This document shows, one piece after another, positions 1 through 9,929 of a stretch of DNA of 64,000 nt. Below the pieces are notes generated by a model. That model saw only the letters and a program-made list of their open reading frames with translations. It searched no databases and had not been told where the DNA came from. Every line of letters begins with the position of its first letter. Position 1 is the first letter of the stretch. Made by a program: the position numbers and the translations under genes. This DNA comes from Pseudomonas sp. Gutcm_11s (lineage in GTDB: Bacteria > Pseudomonadota > Gammaproteobacteria > Pseudomonadales > Pseudomonadaceae). The stretch spans positions 1 to 64,000 of the forward strand of contig NZ_JAQSUW010000016.1 in NCBI RefSeq assembly GCF_028649395.1, given 5' to 3'.

Positions 1-1167
1 AAACCGCACGTCAACGTTGGCACCATCGGTCACGTTGACCACGGTAAAACCACTCTGACCGCTGCTCTGACTCGCGTCTGCTCCGAAGTATTCGGTTCGG
101 CCAAGGTCGACTTCGACAAGATCGACTCGGCTCCGGAAGAGAAGGCTCGTGGTATCACCATCAACACCGCTCACGTTGAGTACGACTCGGCCGTGCGTCA
201 CTACGCGCACGTTGACTGCCCGGGCCACGCCGACTACGTGAAGAACATGATCACCGGTGCTGCGCAGATGGACGGCGCGATCCTGGTTTGCTCGGCCGCC
301 GATGGCCCGATGCCGCAAACCCGTGAGCACATCCTGCTGTCCCGTCAGGTAGGCGTTCCTTACATCGTTGTCTTCCTGAACAAGGCTGACATGGTGGATG
401 ACGCTGAGCTGCTGGAACTGGTCGAGATGGAAGTTCGTGACCTGCTGTCCACCTACGACTTCCCGGGCGACGACACTCCGATCATCATCGGTTCCGCTCT
501 GATGGCTCTGAACGGCCAAGACGACAACGAAATGGGTACCAGTGCTGTTAAGAAGCTGGTCGAGACTCTGGATGCCTACATCCCTGAGCCGGTTCGTGCC
601 ATCGACATGCCGTTCCTGATGCCGATCGAAGACGTGTTCTCGATCTCCGGTCGCGGCACCGTGGTAACCGGTCGTGTTGAGCGCGGTATCGTCCGCATTC
701 AGGAAGAGATCGAAATCGTTGGTCTGCGTGCTACCACCAAGACCACCTGCACCGGCGTGGAAATGTTCCGCAAGCTGCTCGACGAAGGTCGTGCTGGCGA
801 GAACTGCGGCGTGCTGCTGCGCGGCACCAAGCGTGATGAGGTCGAGCGTGGCCAGGTTCTGGCCAAGCCGGGCACCATCAAGCCGCACACCAAGTTCGAA
901 GCTGAAGTGTACGTTCTGTCCAAAGAAGAAGGTGGTCGTCACACCCCGTTCTTCAAGGGCTACCGTCCGCAGTTCTACTTCCGTACCACCGACGTGACCG
1001 GTTCGTGCGAACTGCCGGAAGGCGTTGAGATGGTAATGCCGGGCGACAACATCAAAATGGTTGTCACCCTGATCAAGCCGATCGCCATGGACGACGGCCT
1101 GCGTTTCGCAATTCGCGAAGGCGGCCGTACCGTTGGTGCTGGCGTGGTTGCCAAAGTCATCGAGTAA
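1..1167 (+). CDS. tuf: Elongation factor Tu, 5'-truncated by the window edge
   Basis: GTPase that delivers aminoacyl-tRNA to the ribosomal A site. The frame is open from base 1 to the TAA at 1165-1167, giving 388 residues; by comparison with the usual 397-residue Pseudomonas protein about 9 N-terminal residues lie outside the window. The P-loop GHVDHGKT is encoded near the start, followed by DCPGH (switch II region) and NKAD (guanine specificity), then the beta-barrel domains 2 and 3. It lies directly before rpsJ, which is the position of the str-operon copy (tufA); a second near-identical copy is usual in Pseudomonas. Codon use is rich in CGT, GCT and GGT, as in the following ribosomal genes and unlike the GC3-rich genes further right. 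Internal GTG at 193 is not a start. Confidence 0.98.
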   Translation, partial: KPHVNVGTIGHVDHGKTTLTAALTRVCSEVFGSAKVDFDKIDSAPEEKARGITINTAHVEYDSAVRHYAHVDCPGHADYVKNMITGAAQMDGAILVCSAADGPMPQTREHILLSRQVGVPYIVVFLNKADMVDDAELLELVEMEVRDLLSTYDFPGDDTPIIIGSALMALNGQDDNEMGTSAVKKLVETLDAYIPEPVRAIDMPFLMPIEDVFSISGRGTVVTGRVERGIVRIQEEIEIVGLRATTKTTCTGVEMFRKLLDEGRAGENCGVLLRGTKRDEVERGQVLAKPGTIKPHTKFEAEVYVLSKEEGGRHTPFFKGYRPQFYFRTTDVTGSCELPEGVEMVMPGDNIKMVVTLIKPIAMDDGLRFAIREGGRTVGAGVVAKVIE

Positions 1168-1183
1168 TCGAAGGCTGTTGAGG

Positions 1184-1212
1184 AAAAGGGCCCTTCGGGG
1201 CCCTTTTTCTTT
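1184..1212 (+). terminator. Rho-independent terminator after tuf
   Basis: A 10-bp stem AAAAGGGCCC (1184-1193) / GGGCCCTTTT (1198-1207) with a TTCG tetraloop runs into a T-rich tract. It closes the str operon before the rpsJ promoter. Confidence 0.93.
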
Positions 1213-1227
1213 GTGATTGGTTAAAAG

Positions 1228-1633
<406 letters not shown>

Positions 1634-1716
1634 AACCTTGCGGTTTTAGTCGTGTAACGCTCTGAAATGGGCGGCCATAGCGGGTGAAAGCCCCGTACAC
1701 TCATGAGGTTTACAAC

Positions 1717-2352
1717 ATGACTATTGGTGTAGTCGGTCGAAAAGCGGGTATGACCCGTATTTTCACCGAAGAAGGTGTCTCCATTCCGGTTACGGTCATT
1801 GAGATCGAGCCGAATCGCGTCACCCAGTTCAAATCCGAAGAAAGCGATGGCTACCGTGCTGTGCAGGTAACCGTGGGCGAGCGTCGTGCTTCCCGCGTTA
1901 CCAAGGCTCAGGCCGGTCACTTCGCCAAGGCTAATGTCGCTGCTGGTCGTGGCGTCTGGGAATTCCGCCTGGAAGAGGGCGATTACCAGGCTGGCGATCA
2001 GATCACTGCCGAACTGTTCCAAGCTGGCCAACTGGTAGACGTTACCGGTGAGTCCAAGGGTAAAGGCTATGCCGGTACCATCAAGCGCTGGAACTTCCGC
2101 GGTCAGGACAATACCCACGGTAACTCCGTTTCCCACCGTGCTCCGGGCTCCATCGGCCAGTGCCAGACTCCTGGTCGTGTCTTCAAGGGCAAGAAAATGT
2201 CCGGTCATATGGGCGCTGAGCGCGTGACCGTACAGTCCCTGGAAGTGGTCCGTGTCGACGCCGAGCGTAATCTGCTGCTGGTCAAAGGTGCCGTTCCTGG
2301 TGCTACCGGTGGCGACGTGCTGGTTCGTCCGGCTGTCAAAGCTCGCGGTTAA
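1717..2352 (+). CDS. rplC: Large ribosomal subunit protein L3
   Basis: L3 starts 50S assembly and contacts the peptidyl-transferase region. The start is set at ATG 1717 ([12 protein letters not shown], 211 residues); an in-frame GTG at 1684 would add 11 residues absent from the family, and GAGG lies at 1705-1708. The conserved loop [10 protein letters not shown], which carries the glutamine methylated by PrmB in E. coli, is present. Second gene of the S10 operon, 83 bp after rpsJ. Confidence 0.97.
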   Translation: MTIGVVGRKAGMTRIFTEEGVSIPVTVIEIEPNRVTQFKSEESDGYRAVQVTVGERRASRVTKAQAGHFAKANVAAGRGVWEFRLEEGDYQAGDQITAELFQAGQLVDVTGESKGKGYAGTIKRWNFRGQDNTHGNSVSHRAPGSIGQCQTPGRVFKGKKMSGHMGAERVTVQSLEVVRVDAERNLLLVKGAVPGATGGDVLVRPAVKARG

Positions 2353-2366
2353 TAGGGGAAGCTGAG

Positions 2367-2969
2367 ATGCAACTGAATGTAAATGGCGCTCAGGCTATCG
2401 AAGTCAGCGAGCGCACGTTCGGCGGTGAGTTCAACGAGACTCTGGTGCACCAGGCTGTCGTCGCCTACATGGCTGGCGGTCGTCAGGGCTCCCGTGCTCA
2501 GAAAACTCGCGCTGAAGTCACCGGTGGTGGCAAAAAGCCGTGGCGTCAGAAGGGCACCGGTCGTGCTCGTTCCGGCTCCAGTGTTGGCCCGATCTGGCGT
2601 GGCGGTGGCGTGACCTTCGCTGCCAAGCCGCAGGATCACAGCCAAAAGCTGAACAAGAAGATGTACCGCGCTGCTCTGCGCTCCATCCTCTCCGAGCTGG
2701 TCCGTCTGGATCGCCTGGTCGTGGTTGAAGACTTCGCCGTCGATGCCCCGAAAACCAAGGCTCTGCTGGGCAAGCTGGATGGCATGGGTCTGACCGACGT
2801 GCTGATCGTTACCGAAGCCGTTGACCAGAACCTGTACCTGGCTGCGCGCAACCTGCCGCACGTTGATGTTCGCGACGTTCAAGGCACCGATCCGGTCAGC
2901 CTGATCGCCTTCGACAAAGTGCTGGTAACCGTGTCGGCCGTGAAGAAATTCGAGGAGCTGCTGGCATGA
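2367..2969 (+). CDS. rplD: Large ribosomal subunit protein L4
   Basis: L4 lines the exit tunnel with an extended loop and in enterics also represses its own operon. The 200 residues begin [16 protein letters not shown] and contain the tunnel-loop region with the basic stretch [15 protein letters not shown]. The gene starts 14 bp after rplC behind GGGGAAGCTGAG and overlaps rplW by 4 bp. The E. coli-type leader target of L4 is not visible upstream of rpsJ, so L4 feedback here is uncertain. Confidence 0.97.
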   Translation: MQLNVNGAQAIEVSERTFGGEFNETLVHQAVVAYMAGGRQGSRAQKTRAEVTGGGKKPWRQKGTGRARSGSSVGPIWRGGGVTFAAKPQDHSQKLNKKMYRAALRSILSELVRLDRLVVVEDFAVDAPKTKALLGKLDGMGLTDVLIVTEAVDQNLYLAARNLPHVDVRDVQGTDPVSLIAFDKVLVTVSAVKKFEELLA

Positions 2970-3265
2970 ACCAGGAACGCGTATTCAAAGTGCTGGTTGG
3001 CCCGCACATCTCCGAGAAAGCCTCCGTGCTGGCAGATGGTAAGAGCCAATTCGTTTTCAAGGTTGCCGTTGATGCAACCAAGCTGGAAATCAAGAAGGCC
3101 GTCGAAAGCCTGTTCAGCGTGAAAGTGGACGAGGTCCGCACTGTCAACGTACAGGGCAAGACCAAACGTACCGCTCGCGGTCTGGGCAAGCGTAACGACT
3201 GGAAGAAGGCGTACGTCTCCCTCCAGGCTGGCCAAGATCTCGATTTCACCAGCAGTGCTGAGTAA
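2966..3265 (+). CDS. rplW: Large ribosomal subunit protein L23
   Basis: L23 lies at the tunnel exit and is the docking site for trigger factor and SRP. The 99 residues start [19 protein letters not shown], a family signature, and include the basic loop [19 protein letters not shown]. The ATGA overlap with the rplD stop indicates translational coupling. Confidence 0.97.
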   Translation: MNQERVFKVLVGPHISEKASVLADGKSQFVFKVAVDATKLEIKKAVESLFSVKVDEVRTVNVQGKTKRTARGLGKRNDWKKAYVSLQAGQDLDFTSSAE

Positions 3266-3279
3266 GGTAGGGGCGCATC

Positions 3280-4101
3280 ATGGCAATCGTTAAATGCAAA
3301 CCGACTTCCGCTGGCCGTCGTTTCGTGGTCAAAGTGGTCAATCAGGAGCTGCACAAAGGCGCTCCTTATGCTCCGCTGCTCGAGAAGAAGTCGAAAACTG
3401 GCGGCCGTAACAACAACGGTCGTATCACCACTCGCCACATCGGCGGTGGCCACAAGCAGCATTACCGTCTGGTCGACTTCCGTCGCAACAAGGATGGCAT
3501 CCCTGCCGTCGTTGAGCGCGTGGAATACGATCCGAACCGTACCGCCCACATCGCCCTGCTGAAATATGCGGACGGTGAGCGTCGCTACATCATCGCCCCG
3601 AAAGGTGTGAGTGCTGGCGATCAACTGGTATCCGGTGCTGCTGCTCCGATCAAGGCCGGTAACTGCCTGCCGCTGCGCAACATCCCTGTTGGTTCGACCG
3701 TTCACGGTATCGAGCTGAAGCCGGGTAAAGGCGCACAGCTGGTTCGCTCCGCTGGTGCTTCCGCCCAGCTGGTAGCTCGTGAAGGTGTCTACGTCACCCT
3801 GCGTCTGCGCTCCGGCGAGATGCGCAAGGTTCTCTCCGAGTGCCGTGCAACCCTGGGTGAAGTATCCAACTCCGAGCACAGCCTGCGCTCCCTGGGTAAA
3901 GCCGGTGCCAAACGCTGGCGCGGCGTTCGCCCGACCGTTCGTGGTGTTGCCATGAACCCGGTCGACCACCCGCATGGTGGTGGTGAGGGTCGTACCTCCG
4001 GTGGTCGTCACCCTGTTTCGCCGTGGGGCTTCCCGACTAAGGGTGCCAAAACTCGTGCGAACAAGCGTACCGACAACATGATCGTCCGCCGCCGTAAGTA
4101 A
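3280..4101 (+). CDS. rplB: Large ribosomal subunit protein L2
   Basis: L2 is needed for subunit association and peptidyl transfer. It has 273 residues, beginning [20 protein letters not shown]. The C-terminal signature [18 protein letters not shown] contains the conserved histidine implicated in peptidyl-transferase activity. It lies 14 bp after rplW behind AAGGTAGGGG and is the longest ribosomal protein gene of this operon. Confidence 0.98.
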   Translation: MAIVKCKPTSAGRRFVVKVVNQELHKGAPYAPLLEKKSKTGGRNNNGRITTRHIGGGHKQHYRLVDFRRNKDGIPAVVERVEYDPNRTAHIALLKYADGERRYIIAPKGVSAGDQLVSGAAAPIKAGNCLPLRNIPVGSTVHGIELKPGKGAQLVRSAGASAQLVAREGVYVTLRLRSGEMRKVLSECRATLGEVSNSEHSLRSLGKAGAKRWRGVRPTVRGVAMNPVDHPHGGGEGRTSGGRHPVSPWGFPTKGAKTRANKRTDNMIVRRRK

Positions 4102-4117
4102 TTAGAGGGATACGACA

Positions 4118-4393
4118 GTGCCGCGTTCTCTGAAAAAAGGTCCTTTTATCGATCTTCACCTACTGAAGAAGATCGAAGTGGCGGTGGAAAAGAACGATCG
4201 CAAGCCGGTGAAAACCTGGTCGCGTCGCTCCATCATTCTGCCGCAGATGGTCGGTCTGACCATTGCTGTGCATAACGGTCGTCAACATGTCCCGGTCCTC
4301 GTGAACGAAGACATGGTCGGCCATAAACTCGGCGAGTTCGCTGGTACCCGCACTTATCGTGGGCACGCTGCGGACAAGAAAGCCAAGCGTTAA
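4118..4393 (+). CDS. rpsS: Small ribosomal subunit protein S19
   Basis: S19 is a head protein next to S13. The 91 residues begin [18 protein letters not shown]. The start is GTG at 4118 behind GAGGGA; no in-frame ATG lies nearby and the family N-terminus begins exactly here. The C-terminus [16 protein letters not shown] is typical. Co-transcribed, 16 bp after rplB. Confidence 0.96.
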   Translation: MPRSLKKGPFIDLHLLKKIEVAVEKNDRKPVKTWSRRSIILPQMVGLTIAVHNGRQHVPVLVNEDMVGHKLGEFAGTRTYRGHAADKKAKR

Positions 4394-4405
4394 GGGGTAA
4401 GGAAG

Positions 4406-4738
4406 ATGGAAGTAGCCGCTAAGCTGTCGGGCGCTCGTATCTCCGCCCAGAAAGCCCGCTTGGTCGCCGACCAGATCCGCGGGAAGAAGGTGGGCGAAGC
4501 GCTCAACCTCCTGGCTTTCAGCTCGAAGAAAGCCGCCGAGATCATCAAGAAAGTGCTGGAGTCGGCCGTAGCCAACGCCGAGCACAACGAAGGCGCAGAC
4601 GTTGATGACCTGAAGGTCAGCACCGTTTTCGTCAACGAGGGGCGTTCGCTGAAGCGCATCATGCCGCGTGCCAAAGGCCGCGCTGATCGCATCGTCAAGC
4701 GGTCTTGCCATATCACTGTCAAGGTTGCGGACAAGTAA
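4406..4738 (+). CDS. rplV: Large ribosomal subunit protein L22
   Basis: L22 reaches from the 50S surface into the exit tunnel through a long beta hairpin, a site of macrolide-resistance changes. The 110 residues start [18 protein letters not shown]; the hairpin tip region is [18 protein letters not shown]. It starts 12 bp after rpsS behind AAGGA. Confidence 0.97.
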   Translation: MEVAAKLSGARISAQKARLVADQIRGKKVGEALNLLAFSSKKAAEIIKKVLESAVANAEHNEGADVDDLKVSTVFVNEGRSLKRIMPRAKGRADRIVKRSCHITVKVADK

Positions 4739-4751
4739 CGGAGTCGATCAG

Positions 4752-5438
4752 ATGGGTCAGAAAGTACATCCCACTGGCATTCGCCTGGGAATCGTCAAGG
4801 AGCACACCTCCGTTTGGTACGCAGACAAGCGTCAATACGCTGATTATCTGTTTGCCGACCTGAAGGTTCGTGAGTACCTCCAAGACAAACTAAAAAGCGC
4901 GTCCGTAAGCCGTATCGACATCGCTCGTCCGGCTCAGACTGCACGCATCACCATCCACACCGCTCGTCCCGGCATCGTGATCGGCAAGAAAGGTGAAGAT
5001 GTTGAGAAGCTGCGTCAGGACCTGACCAAGCAAATGGGTGTGCCGGTGCACATCAACATCGAAGAGATCCGCAAGCCGGAGCTCGACGGTATGCTGGTAG
5101 CGCAGAGCGTTGCTCAGCAGCTGGAGCGTCGTGTGATGTTCCGCCGCGCCATGAAACGTGCCGTACAAAACGCCATGCGTATTGGTGCCAAGGGCATCAA
5201 GATCCAGGTGAGCGGCCGTCTTGGCGGTGCAGAAATCGCCCGTACCGAGTGGTATCGCGAAGGTCGTGTGCCTCTGCACACCCTGCGTGCCGATATCGAC
5301 TACGCCACTTACGAAGCGCACACCACCTACGGTGTGATCGGTGTGAAGGTGTGGATCTTCAAAGGCGAGGTCATCGGTGGCCAGCTGGAAGAGTCCAAAC
5401 CTGCCGCCCCGGCGCCGCGTAAGAAAGCTGCTAAGTAA
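4752..5438 (+). CDS. rpsC: Small ribosomal subunit protein S3
   Basis: S3 forms part of the mRNA entry site. The true start is ATG 4752 ([16 protein letters not shown], 228 residues) behind GGAG; the frame stays open 28 codons upstream inside rplV but that extension is not family-like. The KH-type RNA-binding domain shows [12 protein letters not shown] near residues 77-88. The C-terminal tail is lysine- and proline-rich ([13 protein letters not shown]). Confidence 0.97.
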   Translation: MGQKVHPTGIRLGIVKEHTSVWYADKRQYADYLFADLKVREYLQDKLKSASVSRIDIARPAQTARITIHTARPGIVIGKKGEDVEKLRQDLTKQMGVPVHINIEEIRKPELDGMLVAQSVAQQLERRVMFRRAMKRAVQNAMRIGAKGIKIQVSGRLGGAEIARTEWYREGRVPLHTLRADIDYATYEAHTTYGVIGVKVWIFKGEVIGGQLEESKPAAPAPRKKAAK

Positions 5439-5450
5439 GGAGTACGCAAC

Positions 5451-5864
5451 ATGCTGCAACCCAAGCGTACAAAATTCCGCAAGCAGATGACTGGCCACAA
5501 CCGTGGTCTGGCTCATCGCGGTAGCAAGGTCAGCTTCGGCGAGTTCGCTCTCAAAGCTGTTTCCCGTGGTCGCCTGACTGCTCGTCAGATCGAATCGGCC
5601 CGTCGTGCCCTGACTCGTCACGTTAAGCGTGGCGGTAAAATCTGGATCCGTGTGTTCCCGGACAAACCAGTTACCAAAAAGCCCCTCGAAGTTCGTATGG
5701 GTAAAGGTAAGGGTGGTGTCGAGTACTGGGTAGCCCAGATCCAACCGGGCAAGGTGCTGTACGAGATCGAAGGTGTTCCGGAAGAGCTGGCGCGTGAGGC
5801 TTTCGCCCTGGCTGCTGCAAAGCTGCCCCTCGCCACCTCCTTTGTTAAGCGGACGGTGATGTGA
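5451..5864 (+). CDS. rplP: Large ribosomal subunit protein L16
   Basis: L16 organises the A-tRNA site of the 50S. The 137 residues begin [41 protein letters not shown] is the typical central region; the arginine hydroxylated by YcfD in E. coli is in this segment. Starts 12 bp after rpsC behind AAGGAG. Its TGA stop shares one base with the rpmC start. Confidence 0.97.
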   Translation: MLQPKRTKFRKQMTGHNRGLAHRGSKVSFGEFALKAVSRGRLTARQIESARRALTRHVKRGGKIWIRVFPDKPVTKKPLEVRMGKGKGGVEYWVAQIQPGKVLYEIEGVPEELAREAFALAAAKLPLATSFVKRTVM

Positions 5865-6055
5865 TGAAAGCGAAAGAACTCCGTGAAAAATCGGTTCAGC
5901 AGCTGAACGAGCAACTGCTCGGCCTGCTGCGCGACCAGTTCAATCTGCGTATGCAGAAGGCGACTGGTCAGTTGGGGCAGTCTCACCTGCTCTCGCAAGT
6001 GAAACGCGACATCGCTCGCGTGAAAACTGTGCTCAACCAGCAGGCAGGTAAGTGA
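5864..6055 (+). CDS. rpmC: Large ribosomal subunit protein L29
   Basis: L29 sits beside L23 at the tunnel exit. The 63 residues ([18 protein letters not shown]) are all-helical. I choose ATG 5864, which overlaps the rplP stop in TGATGA, over the GTG at 5861 that would add one residue. Translation is probably coupled to rplP. Confidence 0.96.
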   Translation: MKAKELREKSVQQLNEQLLGLLRDQFNLRMQKATGQLGQSHLLSQVKRDIARVKTVLNQQAGK

Positions 6056-6057
6056 TC

Positions 6058-6324
6058 ATGGCTGAAGCAGAGAAAACCGTCCGTACGCTGACCGGCCGCG
6101 TGGTCAGCGACAAAATGGACAAGACCATCACCGTTCTGATCGAGCGTCGCGTTAAGCACCCGATCTACGGTAAGTACGTGAAGCGCTCGACCAAGCTGCA
6201 CGCCCACGACGAAACCAACCAGTGCAAGATCGGCGACAAGGTCACCATTCGTGAGACCCGTCCGCTGGCCAAGACCAAGTCCTGGGCCCTGGTGGAAGTC
6301 GTCGAACGTGCCGTGGAAGTCTAA
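6058..6324 (+). CDS. rpsQ: Small ribosomal subunit protein S17
   Basis: S17 is a primary 16S-binding protein with an OB fold. The 88 residues start [25 protein letters not shown] 6058 lies 2 bp after the rpmC stop; an in-frame GTG at 6052 is rejected because it overlaps rpmC and adds non-family residues. Last gene of the classical S10 operon. No terminator separates it from rplN, so S10 and spc are probably one transcript here. Confidence 0.96.
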   Translation: MAEAEKTVRTLTGRVVSDKMDKTITVLIERRVKHPIYGKYVKRSTKLHAHDETNQCKIGDKVTIRETRPLAKTKSWALVEVVERAVEV

Positions 6325-6346
6325 GGACTAAGGGTCGGAGAAAGAT

Positions 6347-6715
6347 ATGATTCAGACTCAATCCATGCTCGACGTCGCTGACAACAGCGGTGCTCGTCGC
6401 GTTATGTGCATCAAGGTCCTTGGTGGTTCGCACCGTCGTTATGCCGGTATCGGCGACATCATCAAGGTCACCGTGAAGGAAGCGATTCCGCGCGGCAAGG
6501 TGAAGAAAGGCCAGGTAATGACCGCTGTTGTGGTCCGTACCCGTCACGGCGTACGTCGTGCCGACGGCTCGATCATCCGCTTCGACGGCAACGCTGCTGT
6601 TCTGCTGAACAACAAGCAAGAGCCGATCGGCACCCGTATCTTCGGGCCGGTGACTCGTGAACTGCGTTCTGAGAAGTTCATGAAGATCGTCTCGCTCGCC
6701 CCCGAAGTGCTGTAA
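6347..6715 (+). CDS. rplN: Large ribosomal subunit protein L14
   Basis: L14 forms an intersubunit bridge and is the RsfS silencing-factor target. The 122 residues start [27 protein letters not shown], the family signature. It opens the spc operon, 22 bp after rpsQ, behind GGAG. I see no promoter in this gap. Confidence 0.97.
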   Translation: MIQTQSMLDVADNSGARRVMCIKVLGGSHRRYAGIGDIIKVTVKEAIPRGKVKKGQVMTAVVVRTRHGVRRADGSIIRFDGNAAVLLNNKQEPIGTRIFGPVTRELRSEKFMKIVSLAPEVL

Positions 6716-6727
6716 GGAGAAGCCGTC

Positions 6728-7042
6728 ATGCAAAAGATTCGTCGTGACGACGAGATCATCGTCATCGCCGGCAAAGACAAGGGCAAGCGTGGCAAGGTGC
6801 TGAAAGTGCTGGCTGACGATCGTCTGATCGTCGGCGGCATCAACCTCGTCAAGCGTCATACCAAACCGAACCCGATGGCTGGTGTTCAGGGCGGTATCGT
6901 CGAGAAAGAGGCGCCGCTGCACGTTTCCAACGTCGCCATCTTCAACAGCGAAACCAATAAGGCTGACCGCGTTGGTTTCAAAGTCGAAGACGGCAAAAAA
7001 ATTCGTGTCTTCAAGTCCACCCAAAAGCCGGTTGGCGCTTGA
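6728..7042 (+). CDS. rplX: Large ribosomal subunit protein L24
   Basis: L24 is an assembly initiator of the 50S. The 104 residues begin [24 protein letters not shown], a KOW motif at about residues 7-33. Starts 12 bp after rplN behind AAGGAG. Confidence 0.97.
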   Translation: MQKIRRDDEIIVIAGKDKGKRGKVLKVLADDRLIVGGINLVKRHTKPNPMAGVQGGIVEKEAPLHVSNVAIFNSETNKADRVGFKVEDGKKIRVFKSTQKPVGA

Positions 7043-7061
7043 GAATCATAGGTAAAACACC

Positions 7062-7601
7062 ATGGCACGACTGAAAGAGATTTACCGGAAAGAAATCGCG
7101 CCCAAGCTGAAGGAAGAGCTGAAGCTGGGCAACGTGATGGAAGTTCCGCGCGTTACCAAAATCACCCTGAACATGGGTCTTGGCGAAGCGATCGGTGACA
7201 AGAAGATCATCGAAAACGCCGTTGCCGACCTGGAAAAGATCACCGGTCAAAAGCCCGTCGTGACCTTCGCCCGCAAATCCATTGCTGGCTTCAAGGTTCG
7301 TGAAGGTTGGCCGATCGGTGTCAAGGTGACCCTGCGTCGCGATCGTATGTACGAATTCCTGGATCGCCTGCTCTCCATCTCCCTGCCGCGCGTGCGTGAC
7401 TTCCGCGGCTTGAATGCCAAGTCCTTCGATGGTCGTGGCAACTACAGCATGGGCGTTAAAGAGCAGATCATTTTCCCGGAAATCGATTACGACAAGATCG
7501 ATGCGCTGCGTGGTCTGGATATCACCCTGACTACCACCGCCCGTACGGACGATGAAGGTCGCGCTCTGCTGCGCGCCTTCAAGTTCCCGTTCCGCAACTG
7601 A
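7062..7601 (+). CDS. rplE: Large ribosomal subunit protein L5
   Basis: L5 binds 5S rRNA and contacts P-site tRNA. The 179 residues start [31 protein letters not shown] and the C-terminal [16 protein letters not shown] are typical. The Shine-Dalgarno is poor (AGGTAAAACACC). In E. coli S8 represses this operon at the rplE start; I could not recognise an S8-type site here by eye. Confidence 0.97.
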   Translation: MARLKEIYRKEIAPKLKEELKLGNVMEVPRVTKITLNMGLGEAIGDKKIIENAVADLEKITGQKPVVTFARKSIAGFKVREGWPIGVKVTLRRDRMYEFLDRLLSISLPRVRDFRGLNAKSFDGRGNYSMGVKEQIIFPEIDYDKIDALRGLDITLTTTARTDDEGRALLRAFKFPFRN

Positions 7602-7615
7602 TTGGAGTTTGGATC

Positions 7616-7921
7616 ATGGCCAAAACCAGCATGAAAAACCGTGAGCTGAAGCGTCAGCAAACGGTAGCCAAGTACGCCAAAAAGCGTGCCGAGCTGAAAG
7701 CTACTATTGCCAACCCTAACTCCACTCCGGAGCAGCGTTGGGAAGCCCAGGTAGCCCTGCAAAAGCAACCGCGTGACGCCAGCGCTAGCCGCCTGCGTAA
7801 CCGTTGCCGCATCACCGGCCGTCCGCACGGCGTGTACCGCAAGTTCGGCCTCGGCCGTAACAAGCTGCGCGAAGCTGCGATGCGCGGTGATGTACCAGGT
7901 CTGGTGAAAGCCAGCTGGTAA
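7616..7921 (+). CDS. rpsN: Small ribosomal subunit protein S14, zinc-independent form
   Basis: S14 is a 30S head protein. The 101-residue length and the lack of CxxC pairs (only one Cys, in the segment [10 protein letters not shown]) show the zinc-free form. It begins [19 protein letters not shown] behind GGAG. It is followed by an unusual 175-bp gap before rpsH that holds three hairpins and a promoter, whereas most spc genes here are 2-20 bp apart. Confidence 0.97.
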   Translation: MAKTSMKNRELKRQQTVAKYAKKRAELKATIANPNSTPEQRWEAQVALQKQPRDASASRLRNRCRITGRPHGVYRKFGLGRNKLREAAMRGDVPGLVKASW

Positions 7922-7929
7922 TAAAAGCG

Positions 7930-7957
7930 AAGCCGGCCTAGCGCCGGCTTTGTTTTA
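7930..7957 (+). terminator. Terminator-like hairpin 1 after rpsN
   Basis: AAGCCGGC (7930-7937) pairs perfectly with GCCGGCTT (7943-7950) around loop CTAGC and is followed by TGTTTTA. It would at least attenuate transcription leaving rpsN inside the spc operon. Confidence 0.75.
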
Positions 7958-7960
7958 TTG

Positions 7961-7992
7961 ATCAAGCCCCTTTTGGGGCTTGATTCATTTTT
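7961..7992 (+). terminator. Terminator-like hairpin 2 after rpsN
   Basis: ATCAAGCCCC (7961-7970) and GGGGCTTGAT (7975-7984) form a perfect 10-bp stem with a TTTT loop, followed by TCATTTTTT-like sequence. The 3' arm (7976-7984) is also perfectly complementary to 8088-8096, the nine bases just before the rpsH ATG, so it has two possible partners. Confidence 0.75.
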
Positions 7993-8008
7993 GATCGATC
8001 TCTAGAAT
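7980..8008 (+). promoter_or_regulatory. Candidate internal sigma70 promoter of the distal spc operon
   Basis: TTGATT (7980-7985), 17-bp spacer, TAGAAT (8003-8008). The -35 overlaps the end of hairpin 2. Transcripts would start near 8015 and carry an ~80-nt leader to rpsH. The same TTGATT-17-TAnnAT architecture behind a hairpin is found before rpsM. Confidence 0.6.
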
Positions 8009-8054
8009 GTCCGGCTCTCCTGAGCCTGGCGTTTGTCGGGGTCGAGGATGGTTC

Positions 8055-8080
8055 CAGCCGAAAGGCTGTTCTTTTTGTTT
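8055..8080 (+). promoter_or_regulatory. GAAA-loop hairpin with T-tract before rpsH (possible attenuator)
   Basis: CAGCC (8055-8059) and GGCTG (8064-8068) enclose a GAAA tetraloop and are followed by TTCTTTTTGTTTT. The stem is short (5 bp) and the T-tract abuts the rpsH Shine-Dalgarno AGGAG (8082-8086), so partial attenuation or protein-binding is more likely than full termination. Confidence 0.5.
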
Positions 8081-8096
8081 TAGGAGCATCAAGCCC

Positions 8097-8489
8097 ATGA
8101 GTATGCAGGACCCGTTAGCGGACATGCTAACTCGTATCCGTAATGCCCAGATGGCTGAAAAGTCGGTAGTAAGCATGCCGTCTTCCAAGCTGAAGGTGGC
8201 AGTTGCCAACGTTCTGAAGAACGAAGGCTACATCGCGGGATACCAGGTCAGTGGCGACGCCAAGCCGCAACTGTCCATCGAGCTGAAGTACTTCGAAGGC
8301 CGTCCGGTCATCGAAGAGGTTAAACGCATCAGCCGTCCTGGCCTGCGCCAGTACAAGCCGGCCGATCAGCTGCCGAAAGTACGCGGCGGTCTGGGCGTTT
8401 CCATCGTCTCCACCAACAAAGGTGTGATGACTGATCGCGCTGCACGCGCTGCCGGTGTCGGCGGTGAAGTGCTCTGCACCGTGTTCTAA
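8097..8489 (+). CDS. rpsH: Small ribosomal subunit protein S8
   Basis: S8 binds central-domain 16S rRNA and in E. coli is the translational repressor of the spc operon. The start is ATG 8097 ([18 protein letters not shown], 130 residues) behind AGGAG; the frame is open upstream to 8007 but that part is leader. The C-terminal signature [20 protein letters not shown] is present. Its placement behind three hairpins and a putative promoter suggests that regulation of the distal spc genes begins here. Confidence 0.97.
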   Translation: MSMQDPLADMLTRIRNAQMAEKSVVSMPSSKLKVAVANVLKNEGYIAGYQVSGDAKPQLSIELKYFEGRPVIEEVKRISRPGLRQYKPADQLPKVRGGLGVSIVSTNKGVMTDRAARAAGVGGEVLCTVF

Positions 8490-8501
8490 GGGGGGATAAG
8501 C

Positions 8502-9035
8502 ATGTCTCGCGTTGCTAAGAACCCCGTAAAGCTGCCGGCTGGTGTCGAGGTCAAACTCGCAGGCCAACAGCTTTCGATCAAGGGCGCCAAGGGTACCCTC
8601 GAACTGAACGTGCACTCGTCCGTGGAAGTGACCCAGGAATCTGGTGAACTGCGTTTCGCTGCTCGCAATGGCGACCAGCAGAACAAAGCCATGGCCGGTA
8701 CCACTCGTGCGCTGGTCAACAACATGGTCATTGGCGTGAGCCAAGGCTTCGAGCGCAAGCTGCAGCTGGTTGGTGTGGGTTACAAAGCCCAAGCTAAAGG
8801 CCAGGTGCTGAACCTCGCGCTGGGCTTCTCCCATCCGATCGACTACGAACTGCCGCAGGGCGTTACTGCCGAGACCCCGAGCCAAACCGATATCCTGATC
8901 AAGGGCATCGATAAGCAACTGGTTGGTCAGGTAGCTGCGGAGATCCGCGACTTCCGTCGTCCTGAGCCGTACAAAGGCAAAGGCGTGCGTTATTCCGACG
9001 AAGTCGTACGTCGCAAAGAAGCTAAGAAGAAGTAG
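8502..9035 (+). CDS. rplF: Large ribosomal subunit protein L6
   Basis: L6 lies near the sarcin-ricin loop and has two copies of one fold. The 177 residues start [21 protein letters not shown] and end with [14 protein letters not shown], the family signature, then a KKEAKKK-like basic tail. It is 12 bp after rpsH behind GGGGGATAAGC. Confidence 0.97.
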   Translation: MSRVAKNPVKLPAGVEVKLAGQQLSIKGAKGTLELNVHSSVEVTQESGELRFAARNGDQQNKAMAGTTRALVNNMVIGVSQGFERKLQLVGVGYKAQAKGQVLNLALGFSHPIDYELPQGVTAETPSQTDILIKGIDKQLVGQVAAEIRDFRRPEPYKGKGVRYSDEVVRRKEAKKK

Positions 9036-9045
9036 GGCATAGCAA

Positions 9046-9396
9046 ATGAGCGAAAAGAAAGAAACTCGTCTGCGTCGCGCTCGCAAGGCACGCCTGAAAA
9101 TGCGCGAGCTGGAAACCGTACGCCTCTGCGTGTACCGCTCTTCCCAGCACATCTACGCCCAGGTCATTTCGGCCGACGGCGCCAAGGTTCTGGCCAGCGC
9201 CTCGACCCTGGACAAAGAACTGCGTGACGCCGCCACTGGCAACGTCGACGCGGCCAAGAAAGTCGGTCAGCTGGTTGCCGAGCGCGCGAAAGCCGCTGGC
9301 GTCACCCAGGTGGCGTTCGACCGTTCTGGCTTCAAGTACCACGGCCGTGTGAAAGCGCTGGCTGATGCTGCTCGTGAAGGCGGGCTGGAGTTCTAA
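9046..9396 (+). CDS. rplR: Large ribosomal subunit protein L18
   Basis: L18 binds 5S rRNA together with L5. The 116 residues have a basic N-terminus ([20 protein letters not shown]) and the typical end [24 protein letters not shown]. Shine-Dalgarno is weak (GGGCATAGCAA). Two bases separate its stop from the rpsE ATG region. Confidence 0.97.
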   Translation: MSEKKETRLRRARKARLKMRELETVRLCVYRSSQHIYAQVISADGAKVLASASTLDKELRDAATGNVDAAKKVGQLVAERAKAAGVTQVAFDRSGFKYHGRVKALADAAREGGLEF

Positions 9397-9399
9397 GTT

Positions 9400-9927
9400 A
9401 TGGCAAATAACGAGCAAAAGCGCGATCGCGGTAACCGTGATGATGCCCAGAGCGATGGCTACATCGAGAAGCTGGTCCAGGTTAACCGTGTTGCCAAAAC
9501 CGTAAAGGGTGGCCGTATTTTCACCTTCACCGCGCTGACCGTGGTGGGTGATGGTAAAGGTCGCGTCGGTTTCGGTCGCGGCAAGTCCCGCGAAGTGCCG
9601 GCCGCCATCCAGAAGGCGATGGAAGCTGCGCGTCGCAACATGATTCAGGTCGACCTGAACGGTACCACTCTGCAATACCCGATGAAGTCCGTACATGGCG
9701 CGTCCCACGTGTTCATGCAGCCGGCTTCCGAAGGTACCGGCATCATCGCCGGCGGCGCCATGCGTGCCGTGCTGGAAGTGGCTGGCGTGCAGAACGTTCT
9801 GGCCAAGTGCTATGGCTCCACCAACCCGGTGAACGTGGTATACGCCACCTTCAAGGGTCTGAAAGCCATGCAGTCGCCGGAGTCCGTGGCTGCCAAGCGT
9901 GGTAAGAGCGTCGAGGAGATCCTCTGA
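9400..9927 (+). CDS. rpsE: Small ribosomal subunit protein S5, with N-terminal insertion
   Basis: S5 is a fidelity (ram) protein at the mRNA entry. It has 175 residues, about 9 more than the 166-residue P. aeruginosa protein as I remember it; the extra residues fall at about positions 9-18 ([11 protein letters not shown] region) between MANNEQKR and [12 protein letters not shown]. The double-stranded RNA-binding-like domain [20 protein letters not shown] and the C-terminal domain are normal. It starts 3 bp after rplR with almost no Shine-Dalgarno, suggesting coupling. Confidence 0.96.
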   Translation: MANNEQKRDRGNRDDAQSDGYIEKLVQVNRVAKTVKGGRIFTFTALTVVGDGKGRVGFGRGKSREVPAAIQKAMEAARRNMIQVDLNGTTLQYPMKSVHGASHVFMQPASEGTGIIAGGAMRAVLEVAGVQNVLAKCYGSTNPVNVVYATFKGLKAMQSPESVAAKRGKSVEEIL

Positions 9928-9929
9928 TC

